From contig CM055100.1 of NCBI GenBank assembly GCA_029204225.1, positions 19,616,655 through 19,680,654 on the forward strand: a stretch of 64,000 bases of DNA, written 5' to 3'. Origin of the DNA: Diphasiastrum complanatum. Its lineage: Eukaryota; Streptophyta; Lycopodiopsida; Lycopodiales; Lycopodiaceae. The notes under the pieces are model-generated. The model ran no database searches and was not told where the DNA came from. It saw nothing but the letters and a program-made list of their open reading frames with translations. Position 1 is the stretch's first letter. Every line of letters begins with the position of its first letter. The translations under genes were made by a program, and so were the position numbers. This document shows positions 1-11,755 of the stretch, one piece after another.

Positions 1-72
1 CGATATCGCCCTCCTGACTGATACCATGGACAGGGTAAAATAGATCAAGAGGGACTTCTTTTCTCCCATTGT

Positions 73-471
73 CGCGGACCTGCTTCCAGAAGAACTCTAC
101 GTCCACCAAGGGGAGGTAGAAGAGCTAACATAAGTATGTGGATACAAGAGATTAGGAAATATCAGAGATCCACTGAGATGTTGATACCCAGAGCCTCATT
201 TTATCGCACCATTCGCCAGATCACTAAAGAAAATCTGAGATCATATGTTAGGTTTACACCTGCGGCATTACAGTGCCTTCAGGAGGCAGCTCTTGAGGAT
301 TCTTTTTTTATTTCCATTCATGCTAAGCGGGTAACTATTATGCCAAAGGATTTCCAACTTCTGTATAGACTGAAAATTAGATATTGTAGATTACACAAAG
401 GGGCACCATCTGCACCAAGGGATGCTCCCCTTGATAGGACATATCTTTCTACCAAAATGCCTCATAAGTAG
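73..471 (+). pseudogene. histone H3 / CENH3-like fragment
   Basis: The frame is open leftward through the first ATG at 136 and reads an Arg/Pro/Gly-rich basic stretch (RRTLRPPRGGRRA), like an H3 tail. Histone-fold motifs of H3 follow: QEIRKYQRSTEMLIPRASF (alpha-N to alpha-1), ALQCLQEAA (alpha-2) and the near-invariant IHAKRVTIMPKD (loop 2 to alpha-3). LIPRA is more like centromeric H3 than canonical H3. About seven residues expected between LQEAA and the LFED region are missing, so alpha-2 is shortened. The C-terminus continues about 25 residues beyond a normal H3. H3 packages DNA in nucleosomes; this copy is probably a decayed or strongly diverged variant. Any upstream exon or start lies near or beyond the left edge. 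Confidence 0.65.
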
Positions 472-1137
472 AAGGCCCCAAAAAAGGAGTAAGAAGTCCA
501 CAACTACAAATCCCAAGAAGGCTAGGAGGATGACTCTACATCAATCCTCACCGTCTAGAGAGGATGCAGTTGTAGATGATAATTCACTGCAGGCTACTAT
601 AAATACTTTCACATCTATTTTGGATAATCTTGTAGATACTATACAGCCTATTCTTGCCCACCCTCCTCCTCACAATTCTTCACAACCCACGACACAGCCT
701 TTCATTGTCAACCTTATGTTAGAAATCAATGATAAACTTCATTGTTATTGTTTACGATGTACATTATGTTGACAACTGTGACCAACTGTCATTAGCTGTA
801 GGCTAGTCTATTAGTCTACTAGTAGGTTTTCTCTCTCTATCAGGGTTCAGGGTTTATTTGTACATTTTACATTTTATATGAGGTAGTGTGATAGAGTGAT
901 AGTGCATGTTCTTCTTCCGCCTTCTTGTGGTGATTGCTTATGGTGAATGCTTGACGTCGCATAACTAATTCTTGACACCCTATTGTTGCTCCTCCTCCTC
1001 CTTCAAAGCCTACTCCATTTATAGATTTTGAACAATATCTTCATTTTGAGAATGATATATTTGATGCCATTGATCTTATTGGCATGCCATTTTTGTTTAG
1101 AATAGATGAAATAGACATAGGTATAGATTTGATATAA
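422..1137 (+). other. low-complexity open frames after the H3-like fragment
   Basis: Two open stretches, 422-772 and about 975-1137, encode Ser/Pro/Lys-rich sequence (KRSKKSTTTNPKKARR, then APPPPSKPTPFIDFEQYL). They could be later exons of the H3-like gene or of an unrelated decayed gene. I recognise no domain in them, and the link between them is a guess. Confidence 0.2.
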
Positions 1138-2990
1138 ATGACATTGTAGACATAAAAAATAGAAAGTCCTCAATAAGTGACAAAAGAGAGCACTCTTTTA
1201 TTGGAATAAAGATTTTATACATGATTTTATCAGAAGTTGCATCTAATTTTAATGCTCTTCTACAATATTGATTGTTGTTGGTAGCTCTTTGCAATTTGTG
1301 GTCAGCTCCTATCTCTTTTGTATCTGTAATAAAAAATCAAAAGTATCGGTGTACATTATCATTGTAGACTATTTTACTTTCATTTGAGTATTAGGTAAAC
1401 ATGCTGTAATCATCAAGTACTTACAAGTTTTCTGTTGACGATGAATTTGAAATAGTTGGGTAGGTCATCATTCTGTAGTAAGACCAATTCTGTTCTAATA
1501 TAGTCAACGCTCCCATGCTCCTCCACCTCTATCATAGCTAGAAAATGCTAATTGTATATAATGTTTATTTTTTTTCTTTGTGTATGACCATCTGTTTATA
1601 AATCTTGATCTAGTGGTATCCGAGTATCACCACTGTTTTTTATCTTTGATAATTGTAGGTCAGACTAAGCATTTGCTTTTCAATATGATAACGAAAAATC
1701 ATTAAAGATTTTTTGATCATGCAATCTATATTTCCGTTTGTCTTACTATTCCATCTTTTATCCATAAGATTTGACAAAATATCATCTAATAAATCCTTGC
1801 AAACAATTAAAGTTGGCATCCTTCTGACACTTGTGTGAAGATTTCGCAAATTCTAGCTTGGTTAGTTTATACTTTCATGTAAATATGTAAATCTCACATG
1901 TGTGGAGCATGTTCCCACGTGTGGTGGGTAGGCCTAATCATGTTAGCTAATTTATGTCGAGTTTGAATAGTCAATAGGCCTCAAACTTGAGTTCTAGTGA
2001 GACAGTGACATTTGTCAGTTAATGTTAGGATTGAAACGCATCCATTTGGTGACCTAAGATCCGAATGCAAGACAACTCTGACTCCCAATCATGTGGTAAT
2101 CATGTGGTTCCTTGCGAGGTTACTATGAAGCATTAGAAGCGAGCTCAAATGTCAAGAACAGTACACCACATTGCAAGAAGCTATGGAAGATGCTATCAGA
2201 GAAGAGGATGAAGGATCCGACGATGATTCTTATCCAATAGCCCATCATCCAACTTCATCATCATTGTAAGGATCACCTAGTGAAGATACGACTAGATCTT
2301 GTTGCAAGCAACTAAAAGGACACCTGTGGAACAAAACCACCCAACCAATAGGAAATGTCTAGGCAATACCCTAGCTACTTCACCACCATGCTATGGTAAA
2401 TGAATGCAAGAGAGGAGGGGCTCTTGACTACTAGGATCTGAAAATCCAATAGGAAGATGGACGAGTTTCCACTAGTATATATTCTCTCTGATGAGGAGAG
2501 AATATTTCTCCTAGGATTCCCATGCAACCTAGAATAGCAATTGACCTCCTATTCTTGCATTATAGCATTCAAACACCATGCAAGTGCTCCTATGTCCAAT
2601 TATAGTTCTGGTCCCTCATATGATTATTGATTACTTACAGGCCAAGCTCGGAATGACAAGGCATAACCAATAACTATATACACTAGAGTGACCGGCTATC
2701 CATGTTAAGAATTATTCCGAATCTCTCAAGGCTTGCCAGCACCGCATGGCACAACAACCATAGTCGACCCCGATGACAATTCCAGCGCCACCCGCACTAG
2801 ATGTTGCACGGACAAGTTCAAGCCAAGACAAGGGCAAAGATGCAGCAGGGTCCAAGTTTTAGGACCAAGGCCTAGATGCTAGCCAAGGCACAGACTTGAG
2901 CCAAGATGAAGTAGGAGAGGATCATCAAGCATCTACCTCTCAAGGCTCTCGCACAATATTTTCCAGTTATGCTTTCCGCAAACGAAAGAT
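1138..2990. other. no gene seen
   Basis: Only short, mostly reverse-frame ORFs without recognisable domains. The one structured item is the palindrome pair at 1895-1923, listed separately. Confidence 0.5.
1895..1923 (-). repeat. CACGTG/CATGTG palindrome pair
   Basis: A 29-base unit joins a CACATGTG palindrome and a CACGTG-containing one around a GGAGC spacer. On the minus strand it matches 18749-18777 at 28 of 29 bases. The bases after it (TAATCATGTTAG) also recur after the palindrome at 29527. It looks like the end of a repeat family. Confidence 0.65.
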
Positions 2991-2999
2991 GGTGGAGGA

Positions 3000-4870
3000 C
3001 GAAATCACCATTGTGGTAAAAGGGCTATTGGAAGAGTGAATGTCGCAAATTCCTGGTGGAACAAGGCAAGGGGAAACCAAAGCAAGCAGATAACCTTGTC
3101 GATGAGGGTGAGATTGAAAACTCTAGCATCTTCATATCTGCATTGTCATCTAATCAAGATGATCAAGCATGGTATATTGACTCGGGAGCCACAAGACACA
3201 TGACAGGTAACAAGAATTGGTTCAGTAGCTTGAAAGTGTTGGATAATGGAACGTCCATTTTACAAGCAAATGGTGATGTGTGCAAGATCAAGGGGATAGG
3301 CACCGTTTCAATCCAACTACCTGATGGCAAAAGCAGGATGATCAGGGAGGTACTTTACATACCAGGTTTGAAGAAAAATCTACTTTCTGTTGGAGTCATT
3401 ACTGATAAAAAGTTGTAAGTAGAATTTGCCCATGATCGTTGCTTTATAAAGGATGTGAACCAAAAGTTCAAAGCTATTGTGGATGAAGTAAGGGAGCCCA
3501 ATACAAAATTGTATAGGTTGAATGCTACAATCAAGGGGCAACATGGACTCGTATCATCCATTCCATCGCAAACTGAGTTGTGGCATAAGAGGCTTGGTCA
3601 CTTGAACTTAGGAAGCCTCAGTTTGATGAGAAAATTGGAGATGGTAACATGATTGCCAGTACTATACAAGACCACTTGAAATCGATGTGCGAATCATGTG
3701 ACAGATTTATGTGGGCCTATGAGGACCATGTCCTTAGGTAAAGCCTTTTATTTCATGACCTTTATTGATGATATGTCACGTAGGACGTGGATCTACTTCT
3801 TGAAGAAGAAATCGGATGCATTTGACAATTTCAAGAGCTTCAAAGCATTGGTAAAAAATCAGACAGGTAGGAAGATCAAAGTCCTAAGATCAGATAGTGG
3901 AGATGAGTACAAGTCTAGTGACTTCAATGATCTTTGTGATCAATGTGGGATGAAAAGACAATTTTCGCAAGCTCATACTCCTACTCTAAATGGTGTAGTT
4001 GAGCGCAAGAATCGTACGATTGTGGAAAGTGCCAGATCTATGCTAGCTGAGATGAAACTACCAAAAGATTTTTGGTCAGAAGCATGCAGTACGACAGTCT
4101 GTCTATCTTCAAAATAGAAGTTCTACCACTATCATACAAAAGATAACACCTGAGGAAGCATTCACAAAGAAGAAGCCAAAGGTGAACCACTTGCGAATCT
4201 TTGGATGTAAGGCCTTTGTACACATTCCTAAGAAAGAGAGACGTAAACTTGATGTAAAAGCTATCAAGTGTATATTCCTAGGATATGATGATCATGTGAA
4301 GAGCTATAGATGTTTTGATCCAGTGGAAAACAAAATCCATGTAAGTCGTGATGTTATCTTTGATGAATCCAAGATGTATGAAGATGAGGATGCTGAGAAG
4401 ATAGACACATCCAGTGGGAAAGATGGTATAGTGAGGATACCTCCTGATGATGATCCATTCATTGACCTTCCAAGTGATGAACATGAGGATACATCTCAAG
4501 ATACTACTTCTCAACCTCTAGAGACAGGTTAAAGAGGTAGAGACAAACCTTTTGGTGCAAGAAGGATTGAAGTTGCAGGTGACAAACGCAAGGAGAAGGA
4601 TGTACCGTGGGATACATTTTCACCAAGAAGCCGATCACCTGACAGGAAGCTCCCTAAATGGTTTGAGATTGTTGGAGAGCCGCGACATGGATGACTTTCC
4701 AGGATCATCTAGCTAGGGAGAGCTACGAAGATCAAGTCACATTTTGGTTGGCCTTTGCATTAGATGGATGTGAAATCTGGTTTTGTAAATGGTGAGTTAG
4801 AAGAAGAAGTGTTCATGGATCAACCTGAAGGCTTTGTAGTGAAGGGACAGGAAAATAAAGTATGTCGCTT
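3000..4870 (+). pseudogene. Ty1/copia polyprotein remnant
   Basis: A decayed copy of the same copia family as the element at 56.5-62.1 kb. From left to right: a damaged gag zinc knuckle (HHCGKRAIG), the protease motif YIDSGATRHMTG near 3175, a GAG-pre-integrase region with LWHKRLGHLN near 3580, the integrase core with FIDDMSRRTW, and the region around IFGCKAF (4200). It also keeps the acidic linker PPDDDPFIDLPSDEHEDTSQ and a short reverse transcriptase piece (VFMDQPEGF) ending near 4865. Stops and frameshifts occur at about 3416, 3650, 4116 and 4531. A deletion near 4730 removes the start of the RT domain. No LTR was found at either end, so it is a dead internal fragment. Confidence 0.9.
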
Positions 4871-5106
4871 TCATTGACTACAAGAATAAGCAATTTAATG
4901 TTTTAATGATATCTATGGGAGACATCTCACTTGAGAGGTTATATCGGTTAGATTCTTGGTACATCATAGAGAAAGATTACATCCTTTTACATAGATGATA
5001 ATTTTTTCATTCGTTTTAGGAATCAAAATCGATGCCAAAGAGCTCCAACCTAGCCTCATAGTGATTGACAGGCTTCCATCATACAAGTCATACATCATCA
5101 ACAATA

Positions 5107-5266
5107 GTATTAGTAGCTCACATAGCTACAATCTCTATCACATCAAATGTTGATTCTCTATGTAGCTAGATACAACATAAGGTAGTAATAGTAGCTCACA
5201 TAGCTACAATCTCTATCACATCAAATTTAGATTCTCTATGCAGCTAGATACATGAAACATAAGGTA
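5107..5266 (+). repeat. tandem pair, about 80 bp unit
   Basis: Two adjacent units share TAGTAGCTCACATAGCTACA, ATCTCTATCACATCAAAT and GATTCTCTATG. They lie between the copia remnant and the DUF1685 gene. No function is visible. Confidence 0.75.
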
Positions 5267-5499
5267 GTTAGACAGATTGACCTTTATGTACATACCTTTA
5301 CTATATTTTCCAATATAAGTTGTTGGTTGTGCAAGAAACAACTTGCATGACTCAAAAGAATGTTGTGGCAATATTTGTCTTAAGATAATGAGTAATTTGT
5401 CTTTAGTTATGGGAGATGTTTATACTTTTGTAGTTTCTTTATGCACACTTGAAATGTACTCAAAAGTCTTACGTACCTGTGGGTATATTAAAGACATTG

Positions 5500-5501
<2 letters not shown>

Positions 5502-5530
<29 letters not shown>
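5502..5530 (+). repeat. (AC)n microsatellite
   Basis: About 14 AC dinucleotides, followed by a short TC-rich stretch to 5567. Confidence 0.9.
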
Positions 5531-5533
<3 letters not shown>

Positions 5534-5567
5534 TCTCTCAAAATCTCAATCTCTCTCTCTCTCTTGT

Positions 5568-7075
5568 TTAGAGTGATTGGTGGGCAGGTTCTAAGTTTTT
5601 GGGGAGATGCATAAAGATGAAAGGTTTGTGTTGACATAACTAGTCCTTGTTTGTTGGTACTACCATGCACAACTATGACAATGAGCTTGAAACTTCACCC
5701 AAAGCTTATGACACCTAGCAACTACTTTTTTTAGTGAAAGAATGGTAGGCATGTGTGTATAACACACCTTTTATAGTGGGCCTGATTCGTTGGGGGAAAA
5801 CAACTTTGGGCCAAAAAGTTAAGGCCTTTGGTCCTTTTTTCCACTTTGGGGGGGAACATGATGCATGTGGTAGGAGGGTCCCAATAATTAGGAGTCCAAC
5901 TTAATTGCCCAACCCAACCCCACATAACCCATGTGGAAGGTGGTGCCCAACCTTGTCATGCTTTTACTTCTTTCTATTTTCTGGATGCCAAAGAATACCA
6001 ATGGACCATAGATTTGCCACTTGGATTTCTACGGCGGATCAGGGCTGAGACCTTCAGGCCCGCCCCCCACCGAAAGTAGCATCATTGAAGGAGAAAAAAA
6101 GAGAAAGAAAGCAAGGAAAGCACATTTTCAGCTTCGGATCAAGCTCCTACCAGAACAAAAAAGAGTTTGGGAGCTTACCTCTGCCAGAAGAAAGCAATTC
6201 TGCTAGCTGGGCTTGTTTTCACATGTAATTGTTGCTTTGGGCAATTCGATCCTGCCCTGAAATGCCCAGTTTCGGCTAGGTTTAATGTTGTGTTCACACT
6301 TCATGGGTTGTCAGATTGGAGTCCTCTGAAGCTATAATTCATGTACAATGTCAGTACATCAATCAAAAAATTTGATCTATGCATTGCAGAAGGAAAAAAT
6401 CTAGATTTGATCGACTGTGCATTGCAGAAGGAGAAAATTTGATCGGTGCATTGAATTTAGTTATAGTCTTAATGGTGGTTTGAGTGTCTTAGCTGGAATT
6501 ATAGTCTTAATGGTGGTTTGAGTGTTTTAGCTGGAAGAGCTGATAATGGAGTCACAGAATTTCCTGTACTGAGATGTCGCTGTACGTGCTTAAACATACA
6601 GACCAGACTGCAGCTCTGTACTTTGCAAAAGTGAATAACATAAACTCTATTCGTGAAACAGAATCAACAGCAATTTCACTCTTCTTGATCGTAGAATCTA
6701 AGCTGCGAATTGACTTTTCATTTTATTGCACTTATCGAGAAGGATACCTCTGAAGTTTGAACTAATTAGGTGTCCTTTTGCTGAACTCTTGCAGTGTCAG
6801 CTAAAGATCATCGTCGCAGGACTTTGCTGATGAAGATCATCGCCGTCTTTAATTTGTAGTTAAGATAGTTTTAGTTAGCTTCTCTAGCTCTGTCGAGAAA
6901 ATTTCTGCCTTGTTGAAAGACATTACATAGTGTCCGTAAATTTAAATCGCCACAATCACCCCTTCTGTATGCTAGTTCAAATATCATCAGGAATACTGCT
7001 GGCCGATTGCACGTTGTACCTTCTTTGTCCTGGCTATCAAGGAATCACTCCTGGCATGGAATTAATCATTGTAAG
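5568..7075. promoter_or_regulatory. upstream region of the DUF1685 gene
   Basis: Intergenic sequence that probably holds the promoter and 5' leader of the gene starting at 7076. Apart from the 38-bp tandem pair at 6461-6536, I see no clear element. A TATA box could not be assigned with confidence. Confidence 0.35.
6461..6536 (+). repeat. 38-bp tandem duplication
   Basis: Two adjacent copies beginning TTATAGTCTTAATGGTGG and ending TTAGCTGGAA, differing at one base (GTCTT/GTTTT). Located about 0.55 kb upstream of the DUF1685 start codon. Confidence 0.9.
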
Positions 7076-8659
7076 ATGAAGGAATGGGATCTTGAAGAAG
7101 AAATTCATGAGACCTCTCCTTCGCCAGATGACGAGGAGATTCACTCCAGGAATATTACCAAACCAATAGGTGCAGACGGTTCTGGTTGCTATAAATTGCA
7201 GCTAGAATATGGTAGCAAAGCCGTGACCGGCTGGAGCGGGCATTTCAGAGACACAAAAATGAAGTCGAAGCTGTGCTCTTTGGAAGCACCAGCAAGACTG
7301 CAAACATCAAAGCATGAGGATGCTTCTTATCAGGGACGATCCACATTCGATAAGCCTCACATTCGCAAAATGAACGTCTCACCTTTATGCCAACCGCAAA
7401 CAAGTGGAGAACCTGTGGAAATTGTCAAAGGATCAGCAAGAGCTGACGAGGAATCATTGCTCAGAGCGAGGCTGCGAACGCAGAGGTCATGGTCCACCGA
7501 GTCTTCGCGAGACGAAGCCTGGGAACGGAAGAGAGATAAATCACTTCTAGAGGAAATGAAGACTTTGGAGGAGAATAGTAGATCCAGGGCATTGGGAAGA
7601 AGTGTCTCGGATTGCGGCGACACCGCTTGGTCTCGGCAGTCGACCATTAGAATGCGCGCAAGAACCAGAAGCTTGACGGATGATGATTTGGAGGAGCTGA
7701 GGGGATCCATCGACTTAGGTTTTGGATTTGATAGCACGGAAGATCCCGATCTTTGCAACACTTTGCCTGCTCTTGAGCTTTGTTACGCCATAGCTCGTCA
7801 GTTTCAGGATGCTCAAAGTAAATCATCATCTCCATCAATTTCGGAAAAAACCATGTCAACTTCAGCTTGCTACATAAGCCCTATCAGCTCGCCAGAGAGC
7901 GTTTGGAGGATCTCGAGTCCAGGTAATCAGCTTCTTCACTACGACTACATCTAAGCGTAAGATTTTTTTTCTAATCATGGTGAAGGGACACAATGAATTA
8001 GTTGTTGCTTGTAATGCAATTTAGCTTGGACAGAATCTTTGTCATGCAGCGCTTAAGATTAATTGCTTATTGAACTGCAATGTCTCTGAGTCACAGCTCC
8101 CCAACGATCTGGTTAAATAAGATATGGACGATTCTTGTCATGAAGCTTTCTCAACCTTTCGGTCTGCTTTTTCAGAGCCTATTCTTAGTTTGAAATTAGC
8201 CTCCTATTTCATAACTTTGGATAAAGTAGATGTGAATTTTCAGATATATACTTATGACTACGTCATCTTGCGATAAAGGCAATCTGAGTTTGGTGTTGAT
8301 CAACTGCCATTGTCAACCAATATTCTCTTTGTTGATTCTTGCAGATCCGAATGTTTTTCTCATGTAGGATGTGCCGCTCTGTGTAAACATGAAAGGACAA
8401 ATCATGTTTCTTATGTCAGATGCGTTCTATATGCCTAAAAACGGACTTATTTCCCTTTTTTTTATGCAAGAACATGAATCCGCATTTTCCCGTAAGTTTA
8501 GGATCGTTAGACTTATTTTAATCAGCCAATCTCAAGCTCAACAAGATGCTAATAGTCATATACTTGTTGTCTGAAGTAGGTGACAATCCCCAGAAGGTGA
8601 AAACTCGACTGCGACACTGGGCTCAGGCAGTTGCTTGCAGCTTGCGTCAAAGCTCGTGA
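7076..8659 (+). CDS. DUF1685 family protein, two exons
   Basis: Exons 7076-7922 and 8580-8659 join in phase 1, with donor G|GTAATC and acceptor GAAGTAG|GT, giving 308 residues. The signature block sits near residues 198-235: SLTDDDLEELRG, then DLGFGF, then LCNTLPALELCYA. After a Ser-rich linker with ISSPG comes the C-terminal family block DNPQKVKTRLRHWAQAVAC, which lies wholly on exon 2. The family (Pfam DUF1685) is plant-specific and of unknown function. The N-terminal 190 residues are charged and Ser-rich, with RSWSTESSRDE-type motifs, and look disordered. ATG 7076 is the first ATG in the open frame; an upstream non-coding or coding exon cannot be excluded. No signal peptide or membrane segment is seen. 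The start is less certain than the domain call. Confidence 0.88.
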
Positions 8660-8899
8660 TCATAGTGGAAGCCCATCATATCTCGGCCAAAACCAGCCAA
8701 GGAATCTGCTCACCGCCCAAAATAAAGACGATCATAACGTCAAATTTTGTGATCGTCCCAGAAACTAGATCCAAATATGCTAAGCCATTTTGGCTAATTA
8801 TTGTAATTGTCCTTGAAACTTGATCCAAATTTGCTGTAAAGTTTTGCCTTGTCATTTGTCTTGCAAGGGTGGCTAACAGGAAAAGTACTAGGAGCTATA

Positions 8900-9261
8900 A
8901 AATTGAGGTATTGCCTACATAATTCAGCAGATGGAGAGCAGATAGAGCAGAAAATTGAGGTATTGCCTACAGAATTCAGCAAATGAAGAATTGCCTACAT
9001 AATTCAGCAGATGGAAAGCAGATAGAGCAGAAAATTGAGGTATTGCCTACATAATTCAACAGATGAAGAATTGCCTACATAATTCAGCAGATGAAGAATT
9101 GCCTACATAATTCAGCAGATGGAAAGCAGATAGAGCAGAAAATTGAGGTATTGCCTACATAATTCAACAGATGAAGAATTGCCTACATAATTCAGCAGAT
9201 GAAGAGCAGAAAATTGAGGTATTGCCTACATAATTCAGCAGATGGAGAGCAGATAGAGCAG
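8900..9261 (+). repeat. minisatellite, complex 28-50 bp units
   Basis: A tandem array built from two interchangeable modules, GAATTGCCTACATAATTCAG plus CAGATGAA, and AAAATTGAGGTATTGCCTAC plus GGAAAGCAGATAGAGCAG. Units are near-identical, with alternating long and short forms. It begins 240 bp after the DUF1685 stop codon and may lie in its 3' UTR. Confidence 0.9.
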
Positions 9262-10010
9262 GATCTACAAGTGTGTGCCAAGAAAGGACTAGAAGATACA
9301 CTACATCTAGCTAGGTTTTCTTCATCTTGTACTAGCTACATGTATTTTGACTTGGTTGTAAGGAACAAATAGTTTTGCTTATCCCATTGCTAGCATATAG
9401 TGTGTTATTCACCTTTTTCTTTATTTGCTATTGGCGCAACATTGAATGAATAGTAGTATTTTAGCTTTTTTGTCGTTGCACAGCTAAGTGATTGTGATGA
9501 TTTGCTAGATGTTGAGGTGTCACGCCTAGATGATCTGAGCATTGCAATGAGTCTTTATTTCATAATTTTTTTATTTATTCTATAATGCAATATCTATCTA
9601 TTTAAAAAAACTTAACGACTTAAATGAAATACCTTGTGCAAGACAAAGCTCTCGTGATGTATCGATCACTTTGTAAATACAACATACAATATGGCAGGCC
9701 AAGGTCCTCAGAATTTGGAGCACAAGGCACTAAAATGTCGCTATGTAGCTGCAGTTAGAGCCAACCCCTTCTTACTTGCGGTAAACTACTCTACCCAACT
9801 CACCTCCTTGTATTGGAACATATTTTCAACTTGTTGGAGCAGCATACCATCTGCACTTTTTTTTATTATATTGGGAATGGATTTTTTAATGATCTTGCCA
9901 AGTACAAGGATGATATATCTCTAGGGACCCCAATAGGCCATCCATAGTTGTATGACTCAAAGGATAGTAGAAACTTATTTCTTGAGTGTAAAAGAGTCTG
10001 TTTTTAATGG
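9262..10010. other. no gene seen
   Basis: AT-rich intergenic sequence. Short ORFs only, with no recognisable motif. Confidence 0.5.
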
Positions 10011-10313
10011 CTAAATGTTTCTTATGGGCCATGCATTTGACAATCTATAAGCTAAAATATACTTTATGTCATTTGACCTTGAATATAACCTTGCATGTTG
10101 TAATCTCATGTGAATGCGAGCAAGTCTTGAATTTTTAATTGCATGAACACCTTTGAAAGCTTTACGACAAACTTCAGTTATTTCTAGAATGTAGACAAAA
10201 CCTTTTAAATTGTGTGGACAAACAAAGATAATAATTTTGATCATTTTTTGTCTTTGAAAAATATCACAAAATTCAAACAATTGTTTTTGACGTCCCATCA
10301 TTTTATGGAGCAA
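10011..10313 (-). pseudogene. possible transposon-protein fragment
   Basis: A 100-residue open frame contains ITEVCRKAFKGVHAIKNSRL followed by ARIHMRLQHARLY. This recalls the pattern of some plant transposon-borne proteins of the type C-x-KAF-x-HGIK-x-SRL, but I cannot name the family. It starts at a non-ATG codon and lies just left of a hAT fragment on the same strand. It is probably a decayed piece. Confidence 0.3.
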
Positions 10314-10454
10314 CCATAACTACAAAACAAATTCCATCAAACATAAGTTAGACACACTTGTCATATCAAGCACATATAGCTTTTATAGACATGCCAGAAA
10401 GATGCAACAAATGTAAAAGAAACTTTCAAAATAAAAATGACAAAGTAAAGGATG

Positions 10455-10640
10455 CTTACGTCTGTCAAGCTACTTGAACAGGGCTCAGCTCTCGTGTGAT
10501 GGTCTCCTTCTCCTTACGTAGGAGACGTGTGCGTATCAACTCTCTCCGAGGGAGTGCCCATGAAGAACCGTGTGACGATGGTGAAAGGAATGGTAGTCTG
10601 ATGCTTGTAAATCCCTTCAAAACTTGTCTTTGCCCTTGGA
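10455..10640 (-). pseudogene. hAT (DUF659) transposase fragment
   Basis: Read on the minus strand, this encodes SSWALPRRELIRTRLLRK followed by EKETITRELSP. It aligns directly with SSWRPPRREALRTTMLRQ and EEETITRELSS of the hAT transposase at 47.3-47.4 kb. DNA similarity is also visible (GTGTGATGGTCTCCT in both). A second, dead copy of the same transposon family. Confidence 0.7.
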
Positions 10641-11334
10641 TTCTGCTCTGTAAGAGGAACTTGCGGCATTCGCACTTAGAGGTAGTAATATTGAATCTGC
10701 ACCTATTACATGTACTTCTCGCATCTCTGCTACATTTTCTTCTTGAATTTCATTGGAAGGCTCTGAGCTTTCAGAAATTTTTTCTACATTAGAAAATGTT
10801 ATTTTTTGACTTCACAACGTTGGATTGAACGGACTTTCGTGTTTGCCTTGACCTATTCAAAGAAAGAGCTCCTTGATGTGGGATGATCGACTGACTAGAA
10901 TCAGTAACTGAGTGATTTCTTGATTTTGAACCACTATGAATTTCAATTGAAGGAGAATAGTATATTGTTCAAGGATTTACGAGAACAAAGATGAAGATGA
11001 ACTCATACAAAATTCATTAATTTGTATAAAACTTGAAGTCACTTCATGGTACACAATTGTAACTTGAATGTCAGGTGAAGAACTGGTAGAAACGCCATCG
11101 TAGTAAGTTGCAACAGGAGGAATTAAGGAAGACCAGCTCTCCATTATTGAACTAGCTAAAATCTAATTCACATAGAAAATCTAAACAACTGGTATTTTAC
11201 GTTTACTCAACACATGCTAAAATAAATTAACAACAACCAAAGAAAACAAAAATAAGATTCGATTCTATGCTAAGCATATCTATCATAGTCTATAGCTAGC
11301 TAAGTAAGATCACTGCACATAGTGTGCCACTACT
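10641..11334. other. no gene seen
   Basis: AT-rich sequence without coding signal. The left half may be the continuation of the hAT fragment, but no motif confirms it. Confidence 0.4.
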
Positions 11335-11681
11335 GTGAACCATTCTTGGGCACAGGATCGTGATCTGATCATTGTATTCACAATAAGCTTAATTCAGATT
11401 CTCTATTTTCTTATGTGTATTCCACTACGAATGCCTTCTGATAATTTTCTTTCTCAATTGGTGCTCACTCAATTCAAAATGTCTAATCTCGAAGGAAGCA
11501 TGTTTGTCTCAAGCGCCTTATTGTTTCGCTCCCTTCATGGTTGTCTTTGAACCTAACAAGACATTCCTCCATTCGATCTAAGTCAATGTTGATGTTGTAG
11601 TTTGGTAAAGTTCCTGTTCAAGTTCTCTATGTTGGAGCTCTGTTTTCTATTTCGCACCTAATTTCTTCGAGAGCCCCAACA
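11335..11681 (+). repeat. probable copia 5' LTR, 3' part
   Basis: The sequence ends in CCCCAACA, a normal CA LTR end, three bases before a primer-binding site at 11685. The LTR start was not located, so the left limit is arbitrary. No second LTR copy was found. Confidence 0.4.
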
Positions 11682-11684
11682 GAG

Positions 11685-11697
11685 TGGTATCAGAGCC
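11685..11697 (+). promoter_or_regulatory. copia primer-binding site
   Basis: TGGTATCAGAGCC is the standard copia priming site, complementary to the 3' end of initiator Met tRNA. It marks the 5' junction of the copia remnant that follows. Confidence 0.8.
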
Positions 11698-11755
11698 AGC
11701 GTTCCAAACTACTATCAGTTTTCGAAATTGTTTCACTATACTTAGATCATTCATC

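Noticed and set aside
6021-6206. 61-residue basic ORF upstream of the DUF1685 gene
   Set aside because: It lacks an ATG start, has no domain, and its composition is that of non-coding purine-rich sequence.
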